Source: an uncultured bacterium
GTDB taxonomy: Bacteria > Eisenbacteria > RBG-16-71-46 > CAIMUX01
Assembly: GCA_946886185.1 (NCBI GenBank)
Contig: CAMPIC010000127.1
Span: 1 to 7,500, forward strand
Length of the DNA: 7,500 nt
Reading direction: 5' to 3'
The translations under genes and the position numbers were made by a program. Below the pieces are notes generated by a model. The model had not been told where the DNA came from, searched no databases, and worked only from the letters and a program-made list of their open reading frames with translations. Every line of letters starts with the position of its first letter. The first letter of the stretch is position 1. This document shows, piece after piece, positions 1-6,286 of this stretch.

Positions 1-431
1 CACACATGGAGTGGTACCGGAAGGGGGATGGAGAAGCGGTCTTCGGAGAAATCGCGGCCCGACCGCCCGGCGGCCGCACCGTCGATCTCATGAACTACAC
101 CTGCGACATCGATCTCTTCCGCGGTTGGGCGGAAGCGGTGGTCCACGGGCGTTTCACCCAGCCGGTGGAACGGCGCTACAACGCCGCGATCATCTTCAAG
201 CGCGCTCTCGGGCAGGGAACGATCCGCCGGATCGAGGGTCTCGAGCGATTGATGCGCGACTACGGGCCGCATGTCGCGGCGGTCAATCTCGCCGTCATCG
301 GCACGCCGCGCAAGAACTGGCGCCAGTCCTTGACGGGCGACGGCTTCGTGGTGGTGCGCCACCCCGACTTCGCGACCTGCCTGCAGATCGCCGATCGCGT
401 GAGCAACGACGTCCACCTGTACGCGGAGTAG
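1..431 (+). CDS. ATP-grasp domain protein, C-terminal part (5' end outside window)
   Basis: The reading frame is open from the left edge (first full codon at 3) to TAG at 429-431. It gives about 142 residues, so the true start lies upstream and the Met at position 6 is probably internal. The segment FGEIAARPPGGR near residues 14-25 resembles the end of an ATP-grasp domain, where an acidic residue of the E-I-N/A-x-R-x-G-G type helps bind Mg-ATP. The part after it (DLMNYTCDIDLFRGWAEAV, then VVVRHPDF near the end) fits the C-terminal lobe of the carboxylate-amine ligase-like ATP-grasp proteins. Such enzymes join a carboxylate to an amine or thiol through an acyl-phosphate, but the substrate cannot be read from this fragment. 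The Asn common in this motif is Ala here. Assignment to the superfamily is fairly good; a specific enzyme name is not supported. Confidence 0.7.
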   Translation, partial: HMEWYRKGDGEAVFGEIAARPPGGRTVDLMNYTCDIDLFRGWAEAVVHGRFTQPVERRYNAAIIFKRALGQGTIRRIEGLERLMRDYGPHVAAVNLAVIGTPRKNWRQSLTGDGFVVVRHPDFATCLQIADRVSNDVHLYAE

Positions 432-512
432 GAAGCAGGTAGTACAGGGGGCGCGCCGCCGACAACACCATCGAGGACGGTGCCCGAGCGTCCACGCGAG
501 ATTCGTGCGATG

Positions 513-531
513 CACTCCCGCTCCGGGAGTG
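513..531 (+). other. Short perfect hairpin in the aldolase leader
   Basis: CACTCCCG (513-520) and CGGGAGTG (524-531) form an 8-bp perfect stem with a 3-nt loop. It lies about 80 nt after the ATP-grasp stop and 145 nt before the aldolase start. No T-tract follows, so it is not a classical intrinsic terminator. It could slow or end transcription from the upstream gene, or be chance in GC-rich DNA. I see nothing else structured in 432-620. Confidence 0.35.
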
Positions 532-621
532 GTGCGGCGGAGGAATCTGCGCGACTCCGTCGGAGCCCGCACCGTTTCTTCCGGGCACACGCTGGCCATC
601 TCCGTGCTCCGCGATCCGCGC

Positions 622-627
622 TATACT
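622..627 (+). promoter_or_regulatory. Possible -10 box upstream of fbaB
   Basis: TATACT matches the sigma-70 -10 consensus at 5 of 6 positions and sits 50 nt before the aldolase ATG. No convincing -35 hexamer lies 16-19 nt upstream, so the assignment is weak. A start around 634 would give a leader of roughly 43 nt ending in a T6 run (661-666) and the ribosome binding site. Confidence 0.35.
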
Positions 628-676
628 CCGCATTCCGCGTCAGGCGGAGATCGGACCTACTTTTTTGGGGGAAGCA

Positions 677-1729
677 ATGATCGACCAGATTCGACGCACC
701 CTGGGTGAGGACGCCTCGCTTCTCGACTATGAGGCTCGCGGCGTATCCCGTGAGCAGCTCCATCTGCCGGGACCGGATTTCATCGAGCGGGTCGTGGCCG
801 ATTCGGATCGGCCCATCGCGGTGCTGCGCAACTTGAGCACGATGTTCCGCACCGGACGGCTCGCGGGCACTGGATACCTCTCGATCCTCCCGGTGGATCA
901 GGGAATCGAGCACTCCGGCGCCGCGTCGTTCGCCCCCAATCCGATCTATTTCGATCCGGAGAACATCGTGCGACTCGCGATCGAAGGTGGATGCAACGCC
1001 GTCGCATCCACGCTCGGCGTATTGGGCGCGGTTGCGCGACGCTATGCGCACCGGATTCCGTTCATCGTCAAGCTCAACCACAACGAGCTGCTGACTCACC
1101 CGGCTCGCTACGACCAGACGCCGTTCGCTTCGGTCTCGCAGGCGTTCGAGATGGGAGCTGCGGGAGTGGGCGCGACCATCTACTTCGGCTCCGAGGATTC
1201 ACGCCGGCAGCTCGAGGAGATTTCCGCGGCCTTTCACGAGGCGCACGAGCTGGGAATGTTCACCGTCCTCTGGTGCTATCTGCGCAATTCCGGATTCAAG
1301 AAGGATGGTGTCGACTACCACGTCGCCGCCGACCTGACGGCGCAGGCGAATCATTTGGGAGTGACGATCGAAGCGGACATCATCAAGCAGAAGCTCCCGG
1401 AGAATAATCAGGGCTTCGTCCAGCTCGGCGTGGGCAAGACCCATCCCCTGGTCTATCAGGAGCTCTGCCCCGATCATCCGATCGAGTGGACCCGCTGGCA
1501 GCTCGTCAACTGCTACATGGGGCGAGCGGGCCTCATCAATTCCGGCGGTGCATCCTCCGGAAGCGGCGACCTGCAAGAGGCGGTCAAGACCGCGGTCATC
1601 AACAAACGAGCCGGCGGGATGGGTTTGATCTCCGGGCGCAAGGCGTTCCAGCGTCCCATGAAGGACGGAATCGCGCTCCTCAACGCGATCCAGGACGTGT
1701 ACGCATGCCGCGAGGTCACGATCGCATGA
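677..1729 (+). CDS. fbaB: Class I fructose-bisphosphate aldolase, FbaB/DhnA type
   Basis: The 350-residue product catalyses reversible aldol cleavage of fructose 1,6-bisphosphate to glyceraldehyde 3-phosphate and dihydroxyacetone phosphate, in glycolysis and gluconeogenesis, through a Schiff base and without a metal. It closely matches E. coli FbaB as remembered, in length and along the whole chain: [15 protein letters not shown] (66-80), [10 protein letters not shown] (85-94), KLNHNE (132-137), ATIYFGSE (166-173), [19 protein letters not shown] (210-228) and [14 protein letters not shown] (278-291). The Schiff-base lysine is K237 in DIIKQK. The phosphate-binding loops INSGG (287-291) and [10 protein letters not shown] (315-324) are intact. 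I chose ATG 677 because a purine-rich GGGGGAAG site (667-674) precedes it; the in-frame TTG at 665 would destroy that spacing. The stop overlaps a mini-ORF leading to the next gene, so the pair is likely cotranscribed. Confidence 0.96.
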   Translation: MIDQIRRTLGEDASLLDYEARGVSREQLHLPGPDFIERVVADSDRPIAVLRNLSTMFRTGRLAGTGYLSILPVDQGIEHSGAASFAPNPIYFDPENIVRLAIEGGCNAVASTLGVLGAVARRYAHRIPFIVKLNHNELLTHPARYDQTPFASVSQAFEMGAAGVGATIYFGSEDSRRQLEEISAAFHEAHELGMFTVLWCYLRNSGFKKDGVDYHVAADLTAQANHLGVTIEADIIKQKLPENNQGFVQLGVGKTHPLVYQELCPDHPIEWTRWQLVNCYMGRAGLINSGGASSGSGDLQEAVKTAVINKRAGGMGLISGRKAFQRPMKDGIALLNAIQDVYACREVTIA

Positions 1730-1755
1730 GTCTCGGCATCGCGAGACTCGGATGA
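1726..1755 (+). other. Mini-ORF of 9 codons with internal hairpin linking fbaB to the permease gene
   Basis: ATG 1726-1728 overlaps the fbaB stop in ATGA. The reading frame MSLGIARLG ends at TGA 1753-1755, which overlaps the permease ATG (1752-1754) in a second ATGA. Inside it, GAGTCTCG (1728-1735) and CGAGACTC (1742-1749) form a perfect 8-bp stem with a 6-nt loop. The permease has only a weak GAGA-type site of its own, lying in the right arm of the stem. A ribosome finishing fbaB could reinitiate here, melt the hairpin and be handed to the permease start. The overlaps and stem are seen directly; the relay function is inference, and the peptide itself is unlikely to matter. Confidence 0.35.
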
Positions 1756-2687
1756 ACCTGCGCGGCCTCTTCCATCTCCTGACCGTCTACATCGTCTGGG
1801 GCAGCACCTATCTCGCGATCCGGGTGGCGGTACGCGAGGGAGCCGGCTTTCCCCCGTTCTACATGGCGTCGATGCGCGTGCTCGCGGCGGGAGTCATCCT
1901 CTGGATCTGGGCACGCTTGCTGCGGGCGCGGGTGCGGCCGACCCGCGCGGAATGGGGCAAATTAGCGGCGTCGGCCGTGCTCCTCTGGGTCGGTGGAAAC
2001 GGTCTCGTGGTCTGGAGTGAACAGCGCGTCGAATCGGTGTATGCGGCGCTCATGGTGGGAGCGCTTCCGCTCTGGGGAGCGGTCATCGAGGCGATTCTGG
2101 ACCGCCGAGCTCCTTCCCCCGGGTTGATCGTCTCCTTGCTCGTCGGCTTCGCGGGCATCGCGGTGATCAGCTATCCGGAGCTGCAAGTCGCAAAAGGTCC
2201 GGACCTGCTCTCCTCGATCGCTCTCATCATCGCGCCGATCAGCTGGGGACTCGGTTCCATCCTGCAGCAACGGCGGCCGGTGCAGCTCACGCCGGAAGCG
2301 TCCTCTTCGTATCAGCAGCTTCTCGCGGCCGTGCTTTTCTTGATTCTCGCTCTGGGATTGGGAGAGCCGACGCCGCGGCCCAATGCGGGCGAATGGGCGG
2401 CGTGGGGATACCTGGTCGTGTTCGGCTCTGTCATCGCGTTCACTTCGTTCGTGAAGGCGCTGCGCCTACTTCCGGCCCGGATCGTGATGACCTATGCGTA
2501 CGTGAATCCGGTCGTAGCGGCGTTCCTCGGATGGTTGATCCTGCATGAGTCGATCACTTACCACACGCTGGCAGGCACCGTCCTCGTGATCGCCGGCGTG
2601 GTAGGCGTGCTTGCCCGGAAGACCGCCCGCTCGCCGCAAGCAGCCGCGCCGACGCTGCGTGGGGCCAAGCCCGCATCACGCTATTGA
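1752..2687 (+). CDS. DMT superfamily permease with two EamA domains
   Basis: This 311-residue inner-membrane protein is almost entirely hydrophobic segments, consistent with the ten helices of EamA/RhaT-family drug/metabolite transporters such as YedA and RhtA. The first helix carries the typical WGSTYLAIR (16-24). A polar loop with WSEQRVESVYAAL (88-100) starts the third to fourth helices, and ALPLWGAVIEA (104-114) follows. The second repeat starts around 150 and ends with the hallmark YAYVNPVVAAFLGWLILHE (248-266). The last 25 residues are a basic, Ala/Pro-rich cytoplasmic tail. Family members export amino acids, metabolites or drugs; the substrate cannot be predicted here, and pairing with an aldolase does not reveal it. 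The gene begins 22 nt after fbaB through the mini-ORF described separately. It converges on the next gene across a 77-nt gap (2688-2764) with no clear terminator hairpin. Confidence 0.9.
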   Translation: MNLRGLFHLLTVYIVWGSTYLAIRVAVREGAGFPPFYMASMRVLAAGVILWIWARLLRARVRPTRAEWGKLAASAVLLWVGGNGLVVWSEQRVESVYAALMVGALPLWGAVIEAILDRRAPSPGLIVSLLVGFAGIAVISYPELQVAKGPDLLSSIALIIAPISWGLGSILQQRRPVQLTPEASSSYQQLLAAVLFLILALGLGEPTPRPNAGEWAAWGYLVVFGSVIAFTSFVKALRLLPARIVMTYAYVNPVVAAFLGWLILHESITYHTLAGTVLVIAGVVGVLARKTARSPQAAAPTLRGAKPASRY

Positions 2688-2764
2688 AATCGTACCGCCA
2701 CCTGCCTGGTCTACAGCCGCCACACACGTTTTACATCACTCGCGCCAAAAGATCGGGAACGTCG

Positions 2765-3448
2765 TCACGGCACGGGATTGGGTGGCAAGATCCCCAGCAA
2801 ATGCTCGGCGTCCTTGTGCGCTTTCAGGATGACCCCGAACTGGTGGAACAACGCTACGGCGTGAGTGGCAATCTCATTCCGCACCGAGTCCTCAGGCGGA
2901 GCGGGAGCGCCACTCACCAGCACCAAGGTTGCTTCGGCGTGAGATGCCCCGGTCAGAGACGATTCGGACGCGATCTCCATGCGACCAGATGCCATTTCTC
3001 GATCGATCGATCCCAGCAGCTCCGCCGAGAGCGTGGCCGCATCCTTGGCTGCTGTGCGCATGAGATTCGAGTACTCGCCGATCAAGGCGTTCTCCTCATC
3101 AGAGCTCACACGCTCGAGCTCGTCGACGCGAGCGATGATCTCCGCGGACAGTCGGGTAAGATCCTCGGCGTTCACGCGAGCCGGTTCGAGATGCAGCGTC
3201 CCCGGCGCAATCGCCTCGTGATGGAGTTGCGTGGCGAAGCTGCGGGCGAAGTTCGCGCGCGCGCCGATCAGATAGTGCCAGTGCGCGTGGTTGGGAGTGG
3301 CCTGCGCCATAGTCACCGAGAGAGCCGCCGCGACGACGGCGATACCGGCCAATCCTGTGATCCTGCGGGTGCCCAGTCGTTCAGCCATTCCTATAACCCT
3401 GCAGGTGGCCGGTCGTGCGGCGATTCGCGTAACCAATCGTGTGCTCAT
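2765..3448 (-). CDS. Unrecognised secreted protein with His-containing mature N-terminus, last gene of the mod-like operon
   Basis: The 227-residue product matches no family I recognise. ATG at 3448 is preferred because it overlaps the previous gene's stop (ATGA) and has GGGAGG 5 nt upstream; the frame runs open further upstream, but that part lies under the E1-like gene. A signal peptide is clear: a long Arg-rich n-region (1-32), hydrophobic core LAGIAVVAAALSVTM (33-47) and cleavage near AQA/TPN (50/51). The mature protein starts TPNHAHWHY, with an H-A-H-W-H cluster, and has further His at 76-77, 86, 170, 196, 202, 211 and 216. The rest is mostly amphipathic helix (about 90-150 and 190-218), with an acidic stretch around 109-120 and a Pro-rich end. 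No transmembrane segment or lipobox is seen. A periplasmic role with the oxyanion transporter is plausible, and metal binding by the His cluster is speculative. Confidence 0.7.
   Translation of the reverse strand: MSTRLVTRIAARPATCRVIGMAERLGTRRITGLAGIAVVAAALSVTMAQATPNHAHWHYLIGARANFARSFATQLHHEAIAPGTLHLEPARVNAEDLTRLSAEIIARVDELERVSSDEENALIGEYSNLMRTAAKDAATLSAELLGSIDREMASGRMEIASESSLTGASHAEATLVLVSGAPAPPEDSVRNEIATHAVALFHQFGVILKAHKDAEHLLGILPPNPVP
3351..3422 (-). repeat. Two-copy degenerate 36-bp tandem repeat in the signal-peptide n-region
   Basis: 3351-3386 and 3387-3422 align without gaps at 26 of 36 bases. They encode the 12-residue units AARPATCRVIGM and AERLGTRRITGL. A partial third copy may continue to about 3440. 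The duplication lengthens the positive n-region of the signal peptide, and a second in-frame ATG (residue 21) would give a normal-length signal peptide without the first unit. Confidence 0.55.
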
Positions 3449-4365
3449 CGATGCCTCCCGTTCATGGTTGCCGAGTCGGCGCACGTTCCGCAGGCGGGAC
3501 TCCGCGTCAGGCGAGTCTTTTTCAAGGTCATCCGTTCCATATCCATGTGGATCAACTCTCCCCACGGGATTGGCTCGGCTCCGGCGAGAATCCGGATGCA
3601 GTGGTACGCCGCGAGGTTTCCGATCGCCGCGGACACTGCCGCGAGCACCGGAAAGTCCGCTCTCCACGCCGGCGGCTCCGGTACCAGGCACCGCAGGCAC
3701 GCACCTTCCGTGGGATGGACGCAGAGGAGCTGCGCCTCGTCGTCGTACATCGCCGCATCCACGAAGGGCTTCCGATGCTTGCGCGCTATGTCGCCCAGGA
3801 GCAATCGCTCTTCATAGGTGGGAGCAGCGCCGATCGCGATGTCCGCCGCCGGCATCCATCGCTCCGCATCGGCCGCTGTAATTCGTGCTGCGAACCCCTG
3901 GATGCACGCATCGGGATGCGCGATCCGCTGCAACGATGCGCGCGCCTGCGGTGCCCGCGCCTCGCCGACGCCGCGAGGGTCCATCAGGATCATGCGGTGC
4001 AGATCCTCTTCGATCAGGCTCCCCTCGTGGAAGAACACGATCCGTCCGACTCCCGCTAGCGCGAGCGACTGCGCGAGCGGTCCGCCGAGCCCGCCCACCC
4101 GCGTGATCAGCACCGTGGAGGCGGCCAGTTTCCGCTGACCCGCCCGCCCGAGCCATCCGAGGAGCTGCTGCCGCCTGTGCCGCGGAAATGGCAGGGAAAC
4201 ACGAGCTGGATCGCCTTCCGCGTGCGCAATCCGGGCGGGCGAGACATCCCCCGTCTGTGACCAAGAGGACGTATGTGCTGCATCCGATTGCGATCGAGAC
4301 GACGTGTGCGTTGTCTCCGATGTCGTGGTGTGCGGGGAACTCGTATGCAGTGATTCGACGCGCAT
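3445..4365 (-). CDS. ThiF/MoeB/HesA-family E1-like protein with degenerate adenylation site
   Basis: This 306-residue protein has the fold of E1-like enzymes that adenylate the C-terminal glycine of MoaD/ThiS carriers. Visible elements: a pre-domain HRRQQLL (63-69) like the MoeB arginine finger; a Rossmann loop TRVGGLGGPLAQSLALAGVG (88-107); LHRMIL (122-127), keeping the MoeB R73 equivalent; two zinc cysteine pairs, C223/C226 in ACLRCLVPEPP and C292/C295 in ACGTC; and FPVLAAVSAAIGNLAAYHCIRIL (238-260). Several key positions differ from E. coli MoeB: the first glycine of the loop is Arg, the DFD that contacts ribose is HEG, the GxPK lysine is lost, and the DxTDN containing the catalytic Asp is GAAPT (179-183). 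The first 50 residues are a Ser/Thr/His-rich extension. The start is supported by a perfect ribosome binding site inside moaD. Its partner is surely the adjacent MoaD-like carrier; activity is uncertain. Confidence 0.85.
   Translation of the reverse strand: MRVESLHTSSPHTTTSETTHTSSRSQSDAAHTSSWSQTGDVSPARIAHAEGDPARVSLPFPRHRRQQLLGWLGRAGQRKLAASTVLITRVGGLGGPLAQSLALAGVGRIVFFHEGSLIEEDLHRMILMDPRGVGEARAPQARASLQRIAHPDACIQGFAARITAADAERWMPAADIAIGAAPTYEERLLLGDIARKHRKPFVDAAMYDDEAQLLCVHPTEGACLRCLVPEPPAWRADFPVLAAVSAAIGNLAAYHCIRILAGAEPIPWGELIHMDMERMTLKKTRLTRSPACGTCADSATMNGRHR
4240..4347 (-). repeat. Degenerate repeats encoding HTSS units at the N-terminus of the E1-like protein
   Basis: Residues 7-42 consist of three units of 13, 11 and 12 residues, each opening with HTSS (H7, H20, H31), for example HTSSRSQSDAA followed by HTSSWSQTGD. 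The DNA copies are diverged, with cores such as CACACGTCGTCT and CATACGTCCTCT. The segment is low-complexity and outside the enzyme fold. Confidence 0.5.
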
Positions 4366-4368
4366 GTT

Positions 4369-4647
4369 TCAACCTCCTGCCACGGGAAGGAACAGATCGA
4401 TCGTCTCGCCTCCCGACAATGGAGCAACCCGGTCGTCCGGCAAACAGGTCTCGCCGTTCACGACCACGAGCACCGCGGGATGGAGCTGTCCCTCACGAAA
4501 CAGCGATCGAGACTCCGCGCCGACGAACCGGCCGGTCACCTCTTCCAAAGCGCCCGCGATCGTCGTGCCTTCGCGCAGCTCTACTTCTCCTCCCTCGAAT
4601 CCGGACATCTCGGAAAGCCGCTTGGTCAATGCGAACCGGACTTTCAT
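4369..4647 (-). CDS. MoaD/ThiS-family sulfur carrier protein
   Basis: The 92-residue product has the length and pattern of a beta-grasp sulfur carrier. It opens with strand MKVRFAL, then VELREGTTIAGALEEV (22-37), which is the strand and helix typical of MoaD. VLVVVNGE (59-66) follows, then LSGGETIDLFLPVAGG, ending in the diagnostic free Gly-Gly (91-92). In MoaD this tail is adenylated by MoeB, converted to thiocarboxylate, and donates sulfur to build molybdopterin; ThiS does the same for thiazole. Two adjacent ATGs overlap the modC stop. I prefer the second (4647), which lies 5 nt after GGAGG, over the first (4650), which is only 2 nt away. Position between an oxyanion ABC ATPase and an E1-like gene points to a molybdenum or tungsten cofactor role rather than thiamine. 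No moaE is present in the window, so use in another sulfur transfer remains possible. Confidence 0.88.
   Translation of the reverse strand: MKVRFALTKRLSEMSGFEGGEVELREGTTIAGALEEVTGRFVGAESRSLFREGQLHPAVLVVVNGETCLPDDRVAPLSGGETIDLFLPVAGG
4372..4378 (-). promoter_or_regulatory. Perfect ribosome binding site for the E1-like gene, inside the moaD Gly-Gly codons
   Basis: On the - strand AGGAGGT ends 6 nt before ATG 4365 and is a perfect complement to the 16S anti-Shine-Dalgarno core. The same bases encode the two terminal glycines (GGA GGT) of the sulfur carrier, followed directly by TGA. It fixes the start of the E1-like gene. Confidence 0.8.
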
Positions 4648-5492
4648 CATCTCCTCCCCATTTCCATGCTGATCAAGCGGCCTTCATCGGGTGTCGCGCG
4701 CGAGCGCCGTTGGACCTCGACGACCTTCCCGCGCTGCATCGTGACGATGGTGTCCGCCAGGCGCCGCGCCTCCGAGGAGTCGTGCGTCACTTGCACGATG
4801 CACAAATTGCGCCGCCTCCGCTCTGCTTGCAGAAGCCGGCCGACGATCCGGCGGGTCTCGTCGTCGAGCGCGGAGGTGCACTCGTCCAGCAGAAGCACTT
4901 CGGCGTCGAGGAGGAGCGCGCGTCCGAGCGCGACGCGCTGCGCTTCCCCTCCTGAAATCGCGTCGATCTTTCTCCGAAGCAGATGCGAGATCCCGAGCTC
5001 GCTCGCGAGCCTCTCCGGACGAGGTTCTCGCGACCGCGTGCGCGCGCTGCCGAAGGTCAAGTTGGAGTGCACGTCGAGATGCGGAAAGAGCAGGTCGTCC
5101 TGCGGTGCGTAGGCGATGGAGCGGCGCTCTGGAGGCTGGCGCGTGATGTCGATGCCGTCGCGGAACACCGAGCCGCTCGTGGGAGCGAGAAATCCGGCGG
5201 CGGCCTCGAGCAGCAGAGTCTTGCCCGCGCCGGTCGGACCGACGATGCAGATCCAACTTCCCGGATCCGCCCGCAGGGAAACGTCGTCGACCGCGAACTC
5301 GCCTAGATCCACGCTCACATTGCGCCATTCCAGCGCCGGAGCGATCGATGTACCACCGTGGGGATGCATGGAGGCAGTCCCGATGGAGGTAGTCCCGCCG
5401 ACCGCAGTCAGGCGCGCCTCGATCGATTGCACCGGAGCCCTGTCCGCGTCGCCAAGCTTGCGCGCGTTCGGATGATTACGGTCCTGTTTCAT
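4647..5492 (-). CDS. modC: ABC transporter ATPase, molybdate/tungstate (ModC-like)
   Basis: This 281-residue ATPase powers uptake of the oxyanion bound by the neighbouring ModA-like protein. All nucleotide-binding motifs are present: Walker A GPTGAGKT (85-92), Q-loop YAPQDDLLFPHL (128-139), signature ISGGEAQRVALGRAL (179-193), Walker B VLLLDECTSALD (199-210) and H-loop H237. The usual Pro after Walker B Asp-Glu is Cys205. The catalytic domain begins about residue 54. The C-terminal TOBE/Mop domain of E. coli ModC is absent, as in the shorter members of the family. The first 50 residues are an extension not needed for the ABC fold. ATG 5492 overlaps the modB stop (ATGA); a GGAGGGGAGAG tract lies 14 nt upstream, which is far, so the internal ATG of residue 42 (5369) cannot be excluded. 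Sulfate or other oxyanion transport is the main alternative. Confidence 0.85.
   Translation of the reverse strand: MKQDRNHPNARKLGDADRAPVQSIEARLTAVGGTTSIGTASMHPHGGTSIAPALEWRNVSVDLGEFAVDDVSLRADPGSWICIVGPTGAGKTLLLEAAAGFLAPTSGSVFRDGIDITRQPPERRSIAYAPQDDLLFPHLDVHSNLTFGSARTRSREPRPERLASELGISHLLRRKIDAISGGEAQRVALGRALLLDAEVLLLDECTSALDDETRRIVGRLLQAERRRRNLCIVQVTHDSSEARRLADTIVTMQRGKVVEVQRRSRATPDEGRLISMEMGRR
5367..5396 (-). repeat. 15-bp tandem repeat in the modC N-terminal extension
   Basis: GGGACTACCTCCATC and GGGACTGCCTCCATG lie head to tail and match at 13 of 15 bases, encoding GTTSI and GTASM. A looser GGTSI follows at residues 46-50. The repeat is outside the ABC domain. Confidence 0.5.
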
Positions 5493-6286
5493 GCGATGCG
5501 TATGCTCTCCCCTCCGATCCTGCGGATCCCCGCGATCGCCAATGCGCCCAGGACGATGAGAAGCGCGGAGAGAGCCACGCCGTTTTCCAGCTCGCCGTTC
5601 GAGAAGGCTAAGAAGATCGCGATGGGGAGCACGTCGGTCTTGTCGCGAACCGCGCCGCTGAACACCAGGATCGGACCGAACTCCGCGATGCTCCGCGCCC
5701 ACACCATGATGATCCCGGCGATGATCCCGTTTCGGGACATCGGCAACGACACACGCAGGAACGTACGCGCCTCTCCCGAGCCCAGCGAGCGAGACATCGT
5801 TTCCAGACGAGGCGGCACTTCTGCGAACGCGGCACGCAGCACCCGCACCGCGAGCGGCGCGGCGATGGTGAATTGCGCGAGAACGATGCCGTGCTGCGTG
5901 AATCTCAGGTCGAGCGGGCTGCCTGCAAGCGTACCGGTCAAAGTTCGATCCAAGACCGCGTAGAACAGAAGAAGACAGAATCCCGCCACCAGAGGAGGCA
6001 GGACGATCGGAAGATCGAGCAGCATGTCGATGAAGCCGCGTCCGGGGATGCGCCAACGTGTGAGCGCGTAGGCCGCCGGAACCGCGAACACGAATGCAAA
6101 GAGCGTGGCCGCACTGCTCGTGGCGATCGAGAGCCAGATCGAGTGCATCGCCTCGGGACGAGCCAGGACTTCAAGCAGCCTGGCGGGCCCCGCATACACG
6201 AACGCCGCACCCAGGAAGAGCGCCACGAACAGCACCAGAATGCCGAGCGCGGTCGCGAATACGGCGCGGAAGACTCCGTTGCTCAA
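5489..6286 (-). CDS. modB: ABC transporter permease, molybdate/tungstate (ModB-like)
   Basis: The 265-residue membrane protein forms the translocation channel. It has about six hydrophobic segments (near 10-32, 50-76, 90-112, 131-150, 186-210 and 236-254). It carries the EAA coupling loop ETMSRSLGSGEARTFLRVSLPM (162-183), with the conserved Gly and LP that contact the ATPase, followed by GIIAGIIMVWARSIAEFGPILVFSG (187-211), a strong ModB/CysT family signature. I place the start at TTG 6286, which overlaps the modA stop as TTGA and has GGAGGG (6293-6298) 6 nt upstream. An upstream TTG at 6325 would add 13 residues that lack such a site and lie within the modA repeat tail. Its stop overlaps modC. 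The family also includes sulfate and tungstate permeases; the substrate is taken from the ModA-like partner. Confidence 0.9.
   Translation of the reverse strand: MSNGVFRAVFATALGILVLFVALFLGAAFVYAGPARLLEVLARPEAMHSIWLSIATSSAATLFAFVFAVPAAYALTRWRIPGRGFIDMLLDLPIVLPPLVAGFCLLLFYAVLDRTLTGTLAGSPLDLRFTQHGIVLAQFTIAAPLAVRVLRAAFAEVPPRLETMSRSLGSGEARTFLRVSLPMSRNGIIAGIIMVWARSIAEFGPILVFSGAVRDKTDVLPIAIFLAFSNGELENGVALSALLIVLGALAIAGIRRIGGESIRIA

Noticed and set aside
634..646. 13-base exact repeat TCCGCGTCAGGCG also present at 3501-3513
   Set aside because: One such match is expected by chance in 7.5 kb of GC-rich DNA, and the two contexts share nothing else.
260..1099. Long - strand open frame (about 279 codons) across the ATP-grasp end, leader and aldolase start
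   Set aside because: It is antisense to the clear aldolase and ATP-grasp frames, has no recognisable domain, and is the usual by-product of GC-rich third positions.
3449..3700. Upstream extension of the secreted-protein frame
   Set aside because: It runs under the conserved C-terminal zinc-cysteine region of the E1-like protein. The ribosome binding site and signal peptide place the start at 3448.
2684..3817. + strand open frame of about 377 codons overlapping the permease stop
   Set aside because: It is antisense to the secreted protein and the E1-like gene. Its translation is Arg/Ser/His-rich without domain features, whereas the opposite strand has a signal peptide and E1 motifs.
5493..6056. 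N-terminal extension of the modC frame through modB
   Set aside because: The frame stays open upstream, but that stretch encodes ModB in another frame with strong permease motifs. The ATGA overlap at 5489-5492 marks the modC start.
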